This document shows positions 61,046-64,000 of a DNA stretch of 64,000 nt, one piece after another (position 1 is the stretch's first letter; every line of letters starts with the position of its first letter). The stretch is from Rutstroemia sp. NJR-2017a BVV2 (lineage: Eukaryota > Ascomycota > Leotiomycetes > Helotiales > Rutstroemiaceae). The position numbers and the translations under genes are program-made. The notes beneath the pieces were generated by a model that saw nothing but the letters and a program-made list of their open reading frames with translations, was not told the DNA's origin and ran no database searches. The stretch spans positions 62,001 to 126,000 of the forward strand of contig NJPS01000022.1 in NCBI GenBank assembly GCA_002946415.1. The letters run 5' to 3'.

Positions 61046-63775
61046 CTACTCCTCACCCATCACAAGTCCCACAACCGTCTTCACTGCCACCAAAGGACCC
61101 TTATCTCTCACCAACTGCGCAAACATATCTTTGACCTTGCGCAAACTATTCCTCTCATCTGCTTCATACCCTATACGCGTTCATTAGCTCCAGCCTTCAA
61201 AAGACAACCCGGCGAATAGAAGAATAAACAACTTACAAGCCCCCGGCACATCCAAATCCACATCCACACAACTCTCCACATCCCCCAACCAATCCAATCC
61301 AATTTTCCACTCCACCCTAACCCCTACATTCCTCTCTCCTCTAATATCCATCCCCGTCCTACCCATATTTGCAAGTAAATCTCTGCTCTTATATCCCACC
61401 GCCCCCTCCTGATCGGCATCTCCCTCTTCCATCCCAGCGATCTTCCTCTTCCTCTTCCTCCCTCTAAACCTCCCCAAAACTTCCTTCCTCCGCTCCCGCG
61501 TCCCCAACTCCCTCTCCACATCACACCAGAACCTAGCCCTCGTAATCGCAACCTCGGTCCAGCGGCCCATCGCCCAACATATAGTCCCGATATCTTTCCG
61601 CGCGGTTGTACACGCGTGGACAAAAGGTCCGAGTTCGGGTTCTGCGCTGGGGTCGAGCCGGTCGATGGAGAGGGAGGAGATACTGAGGGATAAGGTGTCG
61701 ACGATCATGGAGAGACGGGCGGCGAAGAGACCGGAGGGGTGGGAGGCGCTTATGAGGTGATGTTGGAGAGTGGGTGGGGGAGAGGTGTCTTCGGTTGATT
61801 CTGGGGAGGATTGAGAGACTGCGGGGAGGAGAGTAATGGTGGATTTATAAGTCAAGGGGCTGAACGCTTGAAGATATGGAAGTGGATCATCAAGTTGTAT
61901 GGGAAGATGCGATGGAAGAGGTTTCTCTAACGGCGGTAGAGGCGATTGCAGCGCTTTCCGACGACTAGAAAATGGTAAAAATAAACTTGTAGCTTTCAAT
62001 GCACTAATAGGTGGCGGTTTCGATTCCGGCTTCTCAATAGCGGTAGTGCGACGAAGTAAAGCTAGGATTTCTTCCGGGTTTGGAGGTCGCGATGGTTTAA
62101 ACTTTTGAGCTTCTTGCTGTAATCGAATTCGTTCATTCTCTTTATTTGCTAAACTGACGTCCGCTTGTAATTGCTGCAGTTCCTTGAGCAGATCATCTCG
62201 GATCTTCTTTTTCTCTGCATGTGGATCATGCGGGATGGAGAATCTAGCTGATTTTCGTCTTTTTGCTGGTGGTTCGGCCTCAGACTCTTTCTCAGAAGAA
62301 AACTCTACCCGTTGTTTCAAGGGGGATGACTTTAACTTTTGTCCAAGTGCCTTGTTTCTTCTTGCTGTCTTGCTAGGTGTAGAGTGTATCCCGACTGGTG
62401 GTGTGGTAACAATTGGATCAGCAATACCTCGTTGCGTAGGAGTGGGTGGTAATTCTGGCTCTTCTGGCTCTTCTGGCTCTTCTGGCTCTTCTGGCTCTTC
62501 TGGTTCAGGTCTTGATCGCCGTCGGGAAGGAGGCGCGGATAGTCGAGCTGAAGACTTCTGAGCTGGAGACCTCTGAGCTGCAGGGAACAATTGTCGTTGA
62601 GTCGACCTAGCTGTTGACAACTGCTGTGATCTTCGGGTGCTAGGAGAGGAGTTATTACTTGATGGGACAATATCTTCAGATAACTGTGGATCATCAACTG
62701 GTGGTGCAGGTTCTTCCATTGATTGTCTTCGAACTATATCCGCCATGAATGCTTCTGCTGCTGGTGGAACAGGATCTTTTGGAGTGGTAGAAGGGAGTTC
62801 ATTGGGTGCATCAGGGGTGCCAATGTCAAAACTTTCCTCTGACTGTATGGCAGTAGGAGGTTCAATGGGGCTTGCGGGGATTGTCTCTTCGACAACATTG
62901 TTGTCGATAATATCAGTAGGCTCAGCAGGCTCAGGAGACTCAGTAGGCGGACTGGCCGCACCAGGTTGCGAAACTTCCGGCTCACTCAACGCTCTACTCC
63001 TAATCGCAATCTCATCCGTTGTTTTAGGAAGCCCAGCATTGAAGGATACAGCCTGGGGCGGAGGTGGTTCCTTCGGTGTTGTAGAAACCTCCTCATCTAC
63101 CTCTACAGCCAGACCAGGCTCTACTATCTCTGTAGGAGTCGCCGCAGGAGGTGATCTTCTAAGACCCGTCTTCTGGAAAGGATTGAAATCTTCCGGTAAT
63201 TCTTCAGTCTGAGGATCCGTCAAAGGCTGGCTACTCTGTCCCGGTACAGGCGACCTTCTCAATCCCTTCTTTTGAAACGGATTCGCAATGCCTTGAATAT
63301 TATCAAATGCAGCCGCTGGTTTGAAATTACTTCGTGGTGTCTCCCCAGCTACCGGCGGTCGTTTGGCAGGAGATCTTGACATGCGCCTGGGCTGCGATGC
63401 CATACCTCCTCCGACTGATCGGGCTCTTGTGGGTGTACGACTGGGCGTGCCATTATTTGCATCATTGCTTCGTCCTAGAATTGGTCGATCCCCCGTCGAC
63501 CTTCCTCTGCCGCTTTGCGGTGTATTCCCTAAAGCCCTTTCAAAGACATCTTGTAATCTTCCTCTATTTGCAGAGGTGCCGATATCAGGTCCCGTAGATA
63601 CTGCCCTCGCAAGCAATTGAGGATTGTGACGCGCTAGACTGGCTTTCGTGGGAGAGGCAAATGAAGAGAAGGGACGCGCCGATTGTGTAGGTACTGGGAT
63701 GCGACTAGGAGTCGGAGGGACATTTGCAGAGGGAACTGGAGTTTTCGACCGTCGCGAGGGAGTTTCGTCTGCCAT
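61046..63775 (-). CDS. Large basic nuclear-type protein, function not recognised
   Basis: Two exons (63775-61237, 61170-61046) encode 887 residues. The N-terminal 500 residues are disordered and rich in Ser/Thr/Pro, with many SP/TP sites that suggest CDK-type phosphorylation. Two copies of NPFQK(K/T)GLRRSP lie at 165-176 and 198-209. A (EPE)-type repeat arises from five copies of a 9-nt unit (62455-62499). A conserved-looking block, TQRGIADPIVTTPPVGIHSTP, precedes basic nuclear-localisation-like sequence (KRRKSARF) and a coiled coil (DDLLKELQQLQADVSLANKENERI). The C-terminal 250 residues are a globular helical domain (HHLISASHPSGLFAARLSM, ARKDIGTICWAMGRW, ITRARFWCDVERELGTRERR). The arrangement is reminiscent of kinetochore or chromatin proteins, but I cannot assign a family. 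Confidence 0.72.
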
Positions 63776-64000
63776 TATAGCGTATACCTGGGCGTATTAT
63801 CCCATTGTTGATGGTTTTGGCTAGGAGGTTGTCGCAGTTGAATGTAAATTTGAGGTCGCGTGTTGAGACGCGCCGATGGGTTTCGCGAGATCCTCGTAGA
63901 TTGATAAGCTTCACTTTACTACACAGACAAGATTTGGTGCGAAACAAGAGATTTGGTGTGACTTTATCTCTCTATTTCTGCTAGTTACTAAGTCAGAAGC

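Overview
The window is nuclear DNA of a filamentous ascomycete. The genes carry short GT-AG introns, mostly 45-110 nt, with CTAAC/CTGAC-like branch sites. The proteins are typically fungal: RPB4, ERG26, SEC13, PEX20, a LIM-RhoGAP, a Zn2Cys6 regulator, WSC and cyanovirin-N domains, and a Helo-like domain. Protein style suggests Leotiomycetes, but that is an inference from reading alone. No tRNA, rRNA, CRISPR or intact transposase gene was seen. Exon structures were assembled by hand from frame continuity, splice sites and family motifs. In every intact multi-exon model given here the exon lengths sum to a multiple of three.

Layout. 0-8 kb: the 3' end of RPB4 (+), a mucin-like single-pass membrane protein (-), and a protein with two tandem ubiquitin-conjugating folds (-). 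8-12 kb: gene-poor. 12-18 kb: a four-exon LIM-domain RhoGAP (+) and the sterol enzyme ERG26 (-). 18.6-29.5 kb: a probable carbohydrate gene cluster with a DAL5-type transporter, a Zn2Cys6 regulator, a GH88 unsaturated glucuronyl hydrolase, and a secreted alginate-lyase-superfamily protein with a WSC domain. A wrecked second WSC domain lies just after the stop codon of the last gene. 30.8-33.4 kb: a Helo-like-domain protein with an internal duplication. 33.4-36.5 kb: gene-free, with a MITE-like element and degenerate repeats. 36.5-38.5 kb: an MFS drug-type transporter (-). 41.6-43.7 kb: an F-box protein (+) with a heptapeptide repeat. 43.7-45.8 kb: repeat-rich spacer. 45.8-48.8 kb: SEC13 (-) and PEX20 (+), divergent. 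50.2-53.2 kb: a broken superfamily 1 helicase gene (-). 53.8-55.6 kb: a TMEM135-like protein (-). 55.6-59.9 kb: gene-free, with a 1.5-kb inverted-repeat structure. 59.9-60.5 kb: a secreted cyanovirin-N-like protein (+). 61.0-63.8 kb: a large unrecognised nuclear-type protein (-).

How the genes work together. The clearest functional grouping is 18.6-29.5 kb. A secreted lyase could release unsaturated uronic-acid oligomers, an anion symporter could import them, and the cytosolic GH88 enzyme could remove the unsaturated residue under control of the adjacent regulator. This is inferred from gene families and adjacency, not demonstrated. The rest is mainly conserved housekeeping genes separated by repeat-bearing spacers.
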